NCBI GenBank assembly: GCA_964529715.1
Contig: CAZGXI010000005.1
Span: 62,001-126,000 of the forward strand
Length of the DNA stretch: 64,000 bases
DNA from: CAZGXI01 sp964529715
GTDB taxonomy: Bacteria; Chloroflexota; Anaerolineae; Aggregatilineales; Ch27
Direction: 5' to 3'
The notes below the pieces were generated by a model. It was not told the DNA's origin. It saw only the letters and a program-made list of their open reading frames with translations, and searched no databases. Positions 17,575-25,641 of this stretch are shown here, piece by piece (the first letter of the stretch is position 1; the number at the start of each line of letters is the position of its first letter). A program made the translations under genes and the position numbers.

Positions 17575-18990
17575 TCAGCGGAAGTTCGTCACAATCGGAT
17601 TGATCAGGTCGTTGAGAATGAAGATTCCCATCACGCCTAACAGCAAAAACAGGCCGATCAGGTGGATCATGCCTTCGCGCTCCGGCTCCATCGGCTTGCC
17701 GCGCAGCAGTTCGATGATGACAAACAAGATGCGCCCGCCATCCAGTCCTGGAATGGGCAGCAGGTTTGTCAGACCAAGCGCCAGGCCGATCACGGCGGCG
17801 AAATCCAACAGCGGCAGCACGCTTTGCAGCTGCACACTCTGTTCCAGGCGCATCCCGCCTATCTGGCTGATGCCGATGATACTGACCGGGCGGGCAGCTT
17901 CTGCACTGAGTTCGCCGCGAATGATCCGCGCAGGGGCTTCGACGATCAGGCTGATGGTTTCAACGGTACGTTTAAAGCCGTATTCAATGGCGCCGCCGAG
18001 CGTGCTGGGTTCATAATCGATAATCGCATCGCGTTCGGTCAGGGTCGCGCCGAAAGCGGTGCTTGATTGCGCTGTGCCGATAGATACACCCATTGGTCCT
18101 TCGCCTTGTGGCGGTTTGACGCGCGGGATCAGTTCCAGGGTCATCTGTTCGCCATTGCGCTCGATAAGCAGGGAGACGGTTTCGCCCCGATGCGCCTCGG
18201 TGAAGTTGACCAGTTCGTCCGTCGTGCGGATGGTTTCGCCGTTGGCTGCCAGGATGAGGTCACCGGGCTGTAATCCGGCGCGGTCGGCTGGCGAATCGAC
18301 CACCACACCCAGGATCATCACGTTTTCGGCCACGCCGGTTCCGCTGGTTTCGTCCAGCCAGATCGGGATTTCAAACGATTCACCGTTGCGTTCAACCGTC
18401 AGTGTTACCTGCTCGCCCTGATTGAAGCTGAAGTATTCGGCCAGGGCGGTGCTGGAGTCGATGTAATTGCCATCGACGCGGGTGATCACGTCGTCTGGCA
18501 GCAATCCTGCGTCGGCGGCGGGCGAGTTGGGCGTAATTTCACGGACGGCGACCGTCGCGCCGCGCACGACCGGCAAACCGACCAGCGCCATGACAATAAA
18601 CAGGATAACAGCGGCCAAGATATTTGCGCCGGCCCCGCTTGCCATAAAGAACAGTCGCTCCCAGGGCGTGGCCTGGTTGACACTCTTGGGGTTTTTTACA
18701 CCGCGCCGGATCGCTTCGTCGCGGTCGCTGGAAGACGCCTCATCACCGACCGGGCGCACGAAGTCTTCTCCCAATGGACGGACAAACCCACCCAGCGGCA
18801 ACCAGTTCAGGGTGTATTCCGTGCCGCCGCGCTCGAACAGCTTGGCAAGGCGCGGGGGAAAACCCAATCCGAATTCTAATACAGTGATCTTGACCAACTT
18901 GGCGGCGATGAAGTGACCCAGTTCGTGGATAAAGATCATCGGCACCAATAACAGCGCGAACGAGGCGACTGCTAACAGGAAGTCATTCAT
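17575..18990 (-). CDS. rseP: Site-2 protease RseP (M50 intramembrane metalloprotease)
   Basis: 471 residues. The zinc-binding HELGH motif is in the first membrane helix (PMIFIHELGHFIAAK), the LDGG motif with the third ligand lies near the C-terminus (LLPIPGLDGGRILF), and two PDZ domains occupy the middle (around residues 165-240 and 240-320; NSPAADAGLLPDDVITRVDG and SPADRAGLQPGDLILAANG). The family cleaves transmembrane anti-sigma factors or signal-peptide remnants within the membrane. The usual partners dxr and uppS, which often flank rseP, are absent; the cell instead appears to use the mevalonate route, so absence of dxr fits. Start ATG 18990 has an upstream GAAGG. Confidence 0.93.
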   Translation of the reverse strand: MNDFLLAVASFALLLVPMIFIHELGHFIAAKLVKITVLEFGLGFPPRLAKLFERGGTEYTLNWLPLGGFVRPLGEDFVRPVGDEASSSDRDEAIRRGVKNPKSVNQATPWERLFFMASGAGANILAAVILFIVMALVGLPVVRGATVAVREITPNSPAADAGLLPDDVITRVDGNYIDSSTALAEYFSFNQGEQVTLTVERNGESFEIPIWLDETSGTGVAENVMILGVVVDSPADRAGLQPGDLILAANGETIRTTDELVNFTEAHRGETVSLLIERNGEQMTLELIPRVKPPQGEGPMGVSIGTAQSSTAFGATLTERDAIIDYEPSTLGGAIEYGFKRTVETISLIVEAPARIIRGELSAEAARPVSIIGISQIGGMRLEQSVQLQSVLPLLDFAAVIGLALGLTNLLPIPGLDGGRILFVIIELLRGKPMEPEREGMIHLIGLFLLLGVMGIFILNDLINPIVTNFR

Positions 18991-19024
18991 CGTTTCTTAC
19001 CTTCACCAGCTCGGTTACAATGAT

Positions 19025-19052
19025 CAGGGGGCGTTTCCAGGTACGCCCCCTG
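19025..19052 (-). terminator. Hairpin between the decarboxylase gene and rseP
   Basis: Perfect 10-bp stem CAGGGGGCGT (19025-19034) / ACGCCCCCTG (19043-19052) with an 8-base loop, 120 bases beyond the decarboxylase stop and 35 before rseP. There is no T-run on the minus strand, so it may be a weak terminator or a leader structure of rseP. Confidence 0.45.
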
Positions 19053-19172
19053 TCGTTCCTCTTGCGCAGATTCCCAGCAGTAACGACGACCATGAAACCT
19101 ATAGTTTATTATAGCCCTGCCCAGAGGCTGGGGCAAGCACGAGGCGCATTTATTGATCGCTTTCTAATGTAT

Positions 19173-20171
19173 TTAACGTATTTGGGGGTAGGGTGCCATG
19201 AGTCGGGCCGGGCCGCCAGGCGTGGCGCGCAACACATCCAGCACCCCCGGCAACGCCCGCAGCCGTCCCTCGACGACGTCGGCAGACCCCGCTGTGCAAA
19301 TACAGTGGACGTTTGGCCCGGCGTCGATGGTATAGCAGGCTTCGAGCGCATCTTCTTCCCGCCAGCGGCGTATGGCTTCGATGACGGTCAATGTCGCGGG
19401 CTGCCAGTAAAACAGCGGTGGATCGCTGGTCATCATAACGCTGTGCATCAGGTTGCTGTCTAGTTCCACCACGCGGGCCAGCCCGGCGAAGTCCCGCGCT
19501 AGGACGGCCTGTTTGCAGGCGTCGAACCGTTCCTGGGCGCTGACGATCCGCGCTGCCTGAAGCGGGCTGGTTACGGCTAGGGCGTGGCCGGATGTAGAGC
19601 CGGTCTTTTTGTGCGCGCGACTGACGATGGCCACCAGATCAACCAGCGGCCAGTGGTCAGGCGAGGCGAAGGTCTCGGCGTAGGATTCTTCGTGCTTGTC
19701 TCCTGCATACCAGGCGACAAACCCACCCGGCACAGAACGCGACGCCGATCCTGATCCCAGTCGCGCCAGGATACTCAGTTCACGTTCAGAAAGCGACAGC
19801 CCCAGCGCCGCTGTCGCCGCCAGCGATAGCGCCGCGAACGCCGACGCCGAGGACGCGATCCCGGCCCCGGCGGGGAAATTGCTGCTGGATTCGACCTGTG
19901 CACTGCCCCTGTACCCGGCCAATTCACGCACATGATCCAGATGACGAACCACGCGCTGGTAGGAATCCCCGGTCACTTCCTGTCCATCAATGAAGACGTG
20001 ATTTCCATCCGGCCTGGTGTTCCAGACGACGGTCGTCCGGGTATGCAGTTCGGCCAGGTTGAACGAAATCGACGGCGAAGCGGGCAGACGCAGCACGTGA
20101 TCGCGGTTGCCCCAATACTTGATCAGGGCAATGTTTGGCGAGGCCACTGCGGTAGCAGATCGTTCGGGCAT
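19173..20171 (-). CDS. Mevalonate phosphate/diphosphate decarboxylase (GHMP family)
   Basis: 332 residues, GHMP-kinase fold. Family blocks: N-terminal SPNIALIKYWGNRD, ATP-loop SSSNFPAGAGIASSASAFAAL, GSGSASRSVPGG, and the catalytic-Asp region YTIDAGPNVHCI. These match diphosphomevalonate decarboxylases and their close relatives, the phosphomevalonate decarboxylases described in Roseiflexus and haloarchaea. Because an isopentenyl phosphate kinase is encoded 5 kb away and no phosphomevalonate kinase is in the window, a mevalonate 5-phosphate decarboxylase role is plausible, but sequence alone cannot separate the two activities. It lies downstream of the small lipoprotein-like gene and miaA on the minus strand. 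Start ATG 20171 has no strong ribosome binding site. Confidence 0.88.
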   Translation of the reverse strand: MPERSATAVASPNIALIKYWGNRDHVLRLPASPSISFNLAELHTRTTVVWNTRPDGNHVFIDGQEVTGDSYQRVVRHLDHVRELAGYRGSAQVESSSNFPAGAGIASSASAFAALSLAATAALGLSLSERELSILARLGSGSASRSVPGGFVAWYAGDKHEESYAETFASPDHWPLVDLVAIVSRAHKKTGSTSGHALAVTSPLQAARIVSAQERFDACKQAVLARDFAGLARVVELDSNLMHSVMMTSDPPLFYWQPATLTVIEAIRRWREEDALEACYTIDAGPNVHCICTAGSADVVEGRLRALPGVLDVLRATPGGPARLMAPYPQIR

Positions 20172-20201
20172 AGACGGTAGACGCTTTCTATCTGAAGCAG
20201 G

Positions 20202-20915
20202 CTAAGCGGGCGGCACAATGCCGACGCTGAAATCGACTTCGCCGGAGCGTAGTTCGTCAATGGTGTACACGCCCTGATTTTGAAAAATCGGTGTGGCCGT
20301 CGCGCCCGGCTGTATATCAAGGATTCCGGGGTAGAAATTGCGGTAGATGGCCCGAATGGTGTAGTTGCCTGGGATGATTCCAGCATTGCTCAGACGTACC
20401 GGATCGAACGTCAACCGTTCGGTGCAACGCTGCCGGGGGCCGAGGAGGTACAACGTCTCAGTAGGGAACTGCTGCCGGACCGAATTGGGAGGGCGGACCG
20501 TTGTCGGTTCGCTCATAAGGGCATTATCTGCTGTCCGCCGGATGATGAAGTTCAAGCCCGGCGTTTGGTCGTCGCGTAGCAGGGATTCCTCCGGCACGAA
20601 GAACAGTGTGATCGCCCCGACGCCATTATTGATGAAGGTTGCATTGACGATCAGCGGATCGTTTACCCCCAGGTCGCTGCGTTCAAGGGTGATCTCAATG
20701 CTCAAAGCCCCAGCAGAACGTTCGGCCAGGACGGACTGGTTGTTACCGCCGGGGATGGGGTGCGCCAGACCTGTGCAGGGGACTCCGAAACGTCCACTGG
20801 GGATCACGCGCGGCAGCAGGGTAATCAACAGCAGCAGAAAGCCACCTGCTACAATCAACCGCGTGGTATTATTAACCCCTTCAAACAAATCTCGTACACG
20901 TCTTGCTCGTGCCAT
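20202..20915 (-). CDS. Membrane-anchored protein with Ig-like domain, unknown function
   Basis: About 237 residues: basic N-terminus (MARARRVRD), one membrane helix at ~18-38 (LIVAGGFLLLLITLLPRVI), then an all-beta extracellular region with an Ig-like/BsuPI-like pattern (LSIEITLERSDLGVNDPLIVNATFINNG, then YLLGPRQRC...LTFDPVRLSNAGIIPGNYTIRAIY). This resembles the BsuPI/intracellular proteinase-inhibitor type beta-sandwich, but I am not certain. Two cysteines may pair. ATG 20915 overlaps the end of miaA by 35 bases, indicating translational coupling; the longer frame from GTG 20939 lacks a ribosome binding site. Confidence 0.7.
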   Translation of the reverse strand: MARARRVRDLFEGVNNTTRLIVAGGFLLLLITLLPRVIPSGRFGVPCTGLAHPIPGGNNQSVLAERSAGALSIEITLERSDLGVNDPLIVNATFINNGVGAITLFFVPEESLLRDDQTPGLNFIIRRTADNALMSEPTTVRPPNSVRQQFPTETLYLLGPRQRCTERLTFDPVRLSNAGIIPGNYTIRAIYRNFYPGILDIQPGATATPIFQNQGVYTIDELRSGEVDFSVGIVPPA

Positions 20916-21858
20916 GAATCTCGCTTTCCAGCCACTCACAGACAGCTTGTATGATAGTCGCTGACGTGGTTTCTGTCATCTCGAACCGGAGTGCGGCGCG
21001 GTTATATTTGCGGAACCAGGTCTCCTGGTGGCGGGCAAAGGTCCGTGTATCTCGTCGGATGGTTGCCAGCGCCTCATCGAGCGTCGTTTCACCCAGTAGA
21101 TAATGGCAGAGTTGCGCATACCCCAGACCGCTCATGGCGGGGAGGGTCGGGCTGTACCCGGCTTCTAGAAGTCCGCGTACTTCTTGCAGCAGGCCGCAAC
21201 GCATCATGGCATCCAGACGGGCGTCAATGCGGGCGTACAAGTCGGCGCGTGGGCGCGTGAGGACGATTTGCAAGACGCGATAGGGAGGGGGCGTCTTGCG
21301 TTGAAGCGCGCTGATCGGCTGCCCGCTTTCCAGGTACACTTCCAGGGCGCGGATCACGCGCCGCACATTGCGCGGGTCGATGCGCGCTGCGGCTGCCGGG
21401 TCCACCTGCCGCAGGCGGTCGTGCAAAGCCTGCGCGCCGTGTTCGGCAGCTTCACGTTCCAGGGATTCGCGCAGGGCAGGATTGGGTGGCACTTCAGGAA
21501 TGTTCCATCCCTCAATGACTGCGCTGGCGTACTGGCCGGTGCCGCCGACAAGCAGCGGCAGCCGCCCGCGCCGCAGGATATCGTCGATGGCCGTGTAGGC
21601 CGCCTGCTGGTACTGTGCCAGCGAAAGCGTCTCGTCCGGCGCGACGAGGTCCAGCAGGTGGTGGGGAACGCGCGCCTGCTCTTCGGCCGTCGGTTTGGCG
21701 GCGCCGATGTCCATTCCCCGGTATATCTGGCGACTGTCGGCGCTGACGATTTCGCCGTCGAACTGTTCTGCCAGTTCCAAAGAAAGCGCCGTCTTGCCGA
21801 CGGCAGTCGGTCCCAAGATCACGACCAGCTGGCCGGGCTGTTCACCAACCGACGGCAT
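20881..21858 (-). CDS. miaA: tRNA dimethylallyltransferase MiaA
   Basis: About 325 residues. P-loop GPTAVGKTALS at the N-terminus, followed by the diagnostic SADSRQIYRGMDIGAAKP block, LLVGGTGQYASAVIEGW and ALEVYLESGQPIS, and the C-terminal GLGYAQL and FARHQETWFRK motifs. MiaA transfers a dimethylallyl group from DMAPP to A37 of tRNAs reading UNN codons, so it is a direct consumer of the isoprenoid pathway encoded nearby. ATG 21858 gives the standard N-terminus and overlaps the end of yraN by 17 bases; the longer frame to 21915 runs inside yraN and is unlikely. Confidence 0.96.
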   Translation of the reverse strand: MPSVGEQPGQLVVILGPTAVGKTALSLELAEQFDGEIVSADSRQIYRGMDIGAAKPTAEEQARVPHHLLDLVAPDETLSLAQYQQAAYTAIDDILRRGRLPLLVGGTGQYASAVIEGWNIPEVPPNPALRESLEREAAEHGAQALHDRLRQVDPAAAARIDPRNVRRVIRALEVYLESGQPISALQRKTPPPYRVLQIVLTRPRADLYARIDARLDAMMRCGLLQEVRGLLEAGYSPTLPAMSGLGYAQLCHYLLGETTLDEALATIRRDTRTFARHQETWFRKYNRAALRFEMTETTSATIIQAVCEWLESEIHGTSKTCTRFV

Positions 21859-22204
21859 CTCGAATGACCTCGATCTGTGGACCGTGCGGTGTGAAGGCGA
21901 CGACGGCCAGATCAACCCGCCAGGAAACCTCTTCCAGATGGTGGGCGGCCAGGTAGTTCTCGGCAGCAGTCAGGATGTGCTGCTGCTTGCTGCTCGTGAA
22001 ACTTTCAAGGGCGCTGTTGGTGTCGGGGGCGCGGCGGGTGCGCACCTCCACGAAAACCCATTCTGCGCCATCGCGGGCAACAATATCCAGCTCGCCGTGC
22101 GGACAGCGCCAGTTGCGCTCCACGACAATGTAACCCTGTCCGGTTAGGTGTTGAACCACCAGAGTCTCACCCCGCTGGCCTAAGGTCATACGCACACTGG
22201 GCAT
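21842..22204 (-). CDS. yraN: YraN/UPF0102 nuclease-like protein
   Basis: 120 residues with the restriction-endonuclease-like core of UPF0102: G-x-x-GE at the N-terminus (LGQRGETLVVQHL), HGELDIVARD and FVEVRTR, where the family has E-V-K/R. The family is widely distributed and often sits near tRNA or ribosome genes; its molecular function is not settled. It is the first gene of a yraN-miaA-unknown-decarboxylase row with overlapping ends, suggesting an operon on the minus strand. An internal ATG five codons in (MTLGQRGE) is an alternative start. Confidence 0.9.
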   Translation of the reverse strand: MPSVRMTLGQRGETLVVQHLTGQGYIVVERNWRCPHGELDIVARDGAEWVFVEVRTRRAPDTNSALESFTSSKQQHILTAAENYLAAHHLEEVSWRVDLAVVAFTPHGPQIEVIRDAVGW

Positions 22205-22278
22205 CGGACATCGTGTGTCTAGCGTCTGCGATCTTTCGACTTTCTAACTCGCCGGGCAATAAAACGCAAACGCTGTAA

Positions 22279-22306
22279 TTGCGTCGCCTGTATCTCATGT
22301 TAAAAT
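22279..22306 (+). promoter_or_regulatory. Promoter of the cNMP-binding / isoprenoid operon
   Basis: TTGCGT (22279-22284), 16-base spacer, TAAAAT (22301-22306), 59 bases before ATG 22365. The same -35 hexamer is used before the S1 gene at 1273. Confidence 0.5.
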
Positions 22307-22364
22307 TCGGCCAGTATACCTTCGTGTTGCTTTAGCTGCTTGAGATGGGGAGCCAGGGAAAACC

Positions 22365-22868
22365 ATGTCTGTGACGACCGTGCTCAAACAAGCCGACATC
22401 TTCTATGAACTGACCACGACCCAGCTTGAACTGGTCGCCTCGATCTGTGAGGAAAAGCATTATCAGACCGGCGATACGGTCTTTGAAGAGAATACGCGCG
22501 GCAATGAACTGTACGTGATCGCTAACGGCGAGGTGGAAATTCAGGTTAGCCCCTCCGTGATCGGCGGTTCGGCTGCAGGCGGTCCGCAGACGATTGCCAC
22601 GCTGCGCCGGGGACAGTCGTTTGGCGAGGTGGCGCTGGTCGATGAGGGGTTGCGGTCAGCCTCGGCGCGTTGCGCTCAGCACGACACACACCTGATTGTC
22701 ATTCCCCGCGACAAGCTGATGCTGCTGTGCGACACGTATCCCCAACTGGGTTATCGGCTGATGCGCAACCTAGCCGCTGACCTGGCGATGAAGATTCGTA
22801 ACACCGACCTCCAGGTGCGCGAACAGTTAACGTGGGGCCATCACCAAATCGTTCCCCCATCGGCGTAA
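22365..22868 (+). CDS. Single cyclic-nucleotide-binding domain protein
   Basis: 167 residues made up of one CNMP/CRP-type beta-barrel (residues ~8-135; GNELYVIANGEVEIQV, GQSFGEVALVDEGLRSASARC) with a short helical C-terminus. The phosphate-binding cassette FGEVALVDEGLRSAS resembles the canonical FGE-A-L-x-x-x-R-S/T-A. There is no helix-turn-helix, kinase or channel domain, so it is not a transcription factor itself. It leads a plus-strand row with a UbiA prenyltransferase, mevalonate kinase and isopentenyl phosphate kinase; whether it regulates them is unknown. A GGGAG and an AGGGAA precede the ATG. Confidence 0.85.
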   Translation: MSVTTVLKQADIFYELTTTQLELVASICEEKHYQTGDTVFEENTRGNELYVIANGEVEIQVSPSVIGGSAAGGPQTIATLRRGQSFGEVALVDEGLRSASARCAQHDTHLIVIPRDKLMLLCDTYPQLGYRLMRNLAADLAMKIRNTDLQVREQLTWGHHQIVPPSA

Positions 22869-22925
22869 AGGGCGCACCTTGTATCGGGCAGACGCGCTCT
22901 CTGCGCGAACTTCCAGGATAACCGC

Positions 22926-23843
22926 ATGAATACAGCCACGGAAAAAAGCAGTTCCGTTGGGGGATTGCTGCGCACGTTTGTTGCTCTGGTTCGGACGATG
23001 CGCCCGCGCCAGTGGACCAAAAATGCCGTCATCTTCGCCGGGATCGTCTTTGATGCCCAACTGCTGATTCCCGACTCGTTGCTGCGGGTGCTGACGGCAT
23101 TTGTGTTATTGTGTCTGGCTTCGGGTTCGATCTATATCATCAATGACCTGGTGGACATCGAAAAGGACCGACAGCATCCGCGCAAGAAGAACCGCCCGCT
23201 GCCGTCCGGTCTGTTGCCGATCCCGGTGGCCGTCGGTGCAGCGGTAATCATGCCGCTGATTTCGGTGGGGGCTGCGCTGTTGTTTAGCCTGCCGCTGGCA
23301 CTGGTGCTGCTGCTGTACATCGTTTTGCACATCGCCTACTCGTTCTGGCTGAAGAACATCATCATCATCGACGTGTTCGCCATTGCAGCGGGCTTCATGT
23401 TGCGCGTCGTGGCGGGGGTCGTTGTGATCGTGGTTGCGCGTTTTTCCCCCTGGCTGTATGTTTGCGCCGCGTTTCTGGCGCTATTCCTGGCCGTCGGCAA
23501 GCGCCGCCAGGAATTGCTTCTGCTGGCAGACAAGGCACAGGACGTGCGTTCGACTTACAAGCAGTACACCCTGCCTTTGCTGGACGAGATGCTTCGTCTG
23601 GTGATGACGGGCAGTGTGCTGTCGTATACGCTGTATACCTTCGATCCGGTGTCGCATCCCAGTGGGCCAGTGCTGCTGCTGACTGTACCATTTGTATTGT
23701 ACGGCGTCATGCGTTACCTGTACCTGATCCACGTCGAGAACAAGGGCAGCGCCCCGGATGAAGTGGTGCTCGAAGATATGCCGTTGCTCGGCACGATTAT
23801 CCTGTGGGGGGTGGCGGTTTTGACTGCCCTCTACCTGGGTTAG
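22926..23843 (+). CDS. UbiA-family prenyltransferase, decaprenyl-phosphate phosphoribosyltransferase-like
   Basis: 305 residues with about nine membrane helices. The first Asp-rich motif is NDLVDIEKDRQHPRKKNRPL and the second region is LAVGKRRQEL. The N-terminal RPRQWTKN and the helix pattern SFWLKNIIIIDVFAIAAGFMLRVVAG match the subgroup that includes mycobacterial UbiA (Rv3806c), which joins phosphoribose to decaprenyl phosphate, rather than the quinone or heme prenyltransferases. Substrate is inferred. Its position four bases before mevalonate kinase ties polyprenyl use to isoprenoid supply. Confidence 0.85.
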   Translation: MNTATEKSSSVGGLLRTFVALVRTMRPRQWTKNAVIFAGIVFDAQLLIPDSLLRVLTAFVLLCLASGSIYIINDLVDIEKDRQHPRKKNRPLPSGLLPIPVAVGAAVIMPLISVGAALLFSLPLALVLLLYIVLHIAYSFWLKNIIIIDVFAIAAGFMLRVVAGVVVIVVARFSPWLYVCAAFLALFLAVGKRRQELLLLADKAQDVRSTYKQYTLPLLDEMLRLVMTGSVLSYTLYTFDPVSHPSGPVLLLTVPFVLYGVMRYLYLIHVENKGSAPDEVVLEDMPLLGTIILWGVAVLTALYLG

Positions 23844-23847
23844 CCGC

Positions 23848-24786
23848 ATGGTCGAAGCAGTTGGGACGGCTCCCGGCAAGATCATTCTCTTTGGCGAACA
23901 CGCTGTTGTCTACGGCCAGCCCGCGATTGCCGTACCATTGCCTGCTGTCTGCGCGCAGGCGGTCGCGCGGCCTGCTGTTTCGGGCGCGGGACTGCGCATT
24001 ATTGCCGCCAACCTGGGACGGACGATTGCCGTTTCTCCGGAGCCTAAGGAAAACGACCATGCGTTGGTCGTGGCGGCGCGGCTGTTGTTGGATCGCCTGG
24101 GTGTGCCCATTCCCGACTGCCAGATCACCCTGAGCAGCACGATTCCCATCGCCAGCGGCCTGGGGAGTGGCGCGGCGGCCACGACGGCGCTTCTACGGGC
24201 GTTGAGCCGGGCAGTGGGCCACGATCTGAACCTGGAAACGCTGAACGGATTGGTCTACGAGGTGGAAAAGCTCTATCACGGCACACCGAGCGGGATCGAC
24301 AACACCGTGATCGTCTACGGGATGCCGGTCTACTTCGTGAAGGGGCAGACGGTCGAGACGTTCCGCGTGGGATCGCCGCTGCATCTTGTGGTGGCCGACA
24401 GCGGCGTCGCCAGCCCAACTTACCTGGCGGTCAGCGATGTGCGCGTGCTCTACGAACAGAATCCAGATACCGTCGGGCGAATCTTCGAGCGCATCGGCGC
24501 GATTGCCCGTGCCGCACGTGAGGCGATTGGCCAGGGCGACGCCGAGGTTCTGGGCGGTCTGATGCAGGAGAATCATGCTCTGCTGCGGGAACTTACCGTT
24601 TCCTCGTCGCTGCTGGATGATCTGGCGTCCGCTGCGGAGCGAGCAGGTGCTTATGGAGCGAAGGTTTCTGGCGGAGGGCGCGGTGGCAACTTGATCGCTC
24701 TCGCGCCGCCAGATGCCGCCCCTGCTGTCGCCCGTGCGCTGGAAGCTGCTGGGGCCAAACGTGCCATTCAAACGATTCTGGCGTAA
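23848..24786 (+). CDS. mvk: Mevalonate kinase
   Basis: 312 residues, GHMP-kinase fold. Motif 1 APGKIILFGEHAVVYGQPAIA, motif 2 IPIASGLGSGAAATTA (ATP loop), the catalytic Asp region GTPSGIDNTV and the C-terminal motif 3 AKVSGGGRGGNLIAL are all present. It phosphorylates mevalonate to mevalonate 5-phosphate. ATG 23848 lies four bases after the UbiA stop, so the two are almost certainly co-transcribed. Isopentenyl phosphate kinase follows after 52 bases. Confidence 0.95.
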   Translation: MVEAVGTAPGKIILFGEHAVVYGQPAIAVPLPAVCAQAVARPAVSGAGLRIIAANLGRTIAVSPEPKENDHALVVAARLLLDRLGVPIPDCQITLSSTIPIASGLGSGAAATTALLRALSRAVGHDLNLETLNGLVYEVEKLYHGTPSGIDNTVIVYGMPVYFVKGQTVETFRVGSPLHLVVADSGVASPTYLAVSDVRVLYEQNPDTVGRIFERIGAIARAAREAIGQGDAEVLGGLMQENHALLRELTVSSSLLDDLASAAERAGAYGAKVSGGGRGGNLIALAPPDAAPAVARALEAAGAKRAIQTILA

Positions 24787-24838
24787 GACCTGCTTACGCT
24801 TCGCTTTTAGCCGACAGCTTGTCGTTCGGAGGGAAGCG

Positions 24839-25630
24839 GTGCTGACGTTCCTCAAACTCGGCGGATCGCTGATCACGGACAAGACGCGCGAAGGCGTGTT
24901 TTTGCAAGATCGCGCCGTGCGACTGGCGGACGAGATTAGCGCGGCGTGGTCGGCGAGGGCAGGGCTGCGCCTGCTGATCGGGCATGGCAGTGGGTCGTTT
25001 GGGCATTTCGCCGCCCGTAAGCACCGCACGATGGAGGGCGTTTCCACGCCGGAGCAGTGGCGCGGTTTTGCCGAGGTGGGCCGGACGGCGGCTCGCCTGA
25101 ACCGTCTGATGGCCGACGCGCTGGCCGGGGCGGGACTGCCCATCTGGCCGATCCAGCCTTCAGCCTCGGCGGAATGCAGTGGCGGTAGTCTCAAGCTGCT
25201 AGAAATGCGCCCCATCCGCGCGGCCCTGGATCACGACCTGATCCCGCTGGTCTACGGCGACGTGGCGCTGGATACCGCACGCGGCGGAACGATCATCAGC
25301 ACCGAGACGATCTTTTTCTATCTCGCGCCGCTGCTGCGCCCGCAGCGCGTGCTGTTGTTCGGCGACGTGGAGGGCGTGCTCGATGAATCCGGGCAGGTCA
25401 TCCGCCGCATTACGCCGGGCAGCCTGCCGGAGGTCGAGGCGGCGCTGGGCGGCTCGCGCGGCGTGGACGTGACTGGCGGCATGGCGAGCAAGGTGCGCGA
25501 TATGGTGAAGCTGGTGGAGCGCACGCCGGACCTGACCATCCACATCCTTTCCGGCCTGACGCCCGGCCTGTTGCACGACACGCTGCTCGACCCCGACTCT
25601 GCGCCGGGGACGGCGATTTGCGCCGATTGA
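24839..25630 (+). CDS. ipk: Isopentenyl phosphate kinase
   Basis: About 263 residues of the amino acid kinase fold. Diagnostic features are FLKLGGSLITDK at the N-terminus, the IPK signature IGHGSGSFGHFAA with the conserved His residues, VYGDVALD, and GDVEGVLDESGQVI followed by DVTGGMASKVRDM. The enzyme phosphorylates isopentenyl phosphate to IPP; it is standard in archaea and known in few bacteria, notably Roseiflexus-type Chloroflexota. GTG 24839 is the start: GGAGGGAA lies just before it, and the residues encoded upstream are inside the preceding gene's frame shadow. It converges on the permease gene with an 11-base gap. Confidence 0.93.
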   Translation: MLTFLKLGGSLITDKTREGVFLQDRAVRLADEISAAWSARAGLRLLIGHGSGSFGHFAARKHRTMEGVSTPEQWRGFAEVGRTAARLNRLMADALAGAGLPIWPIQPSASAECSGGSLKLLEMRPIRAALDHDLIPLVYGDVALDTARGGTIISTETIFFYLAPLLRPQRVLLFGDVEGVLDESGQVIRRITPGSLPEVEAALGGSRGVDVTGGMASKVRDMVKLVERTPDLTIHILSGLTPGLLHDTLLDPDSAPGTAICAD

Positions 25631-25641
25631 TTGTGCAGAAG

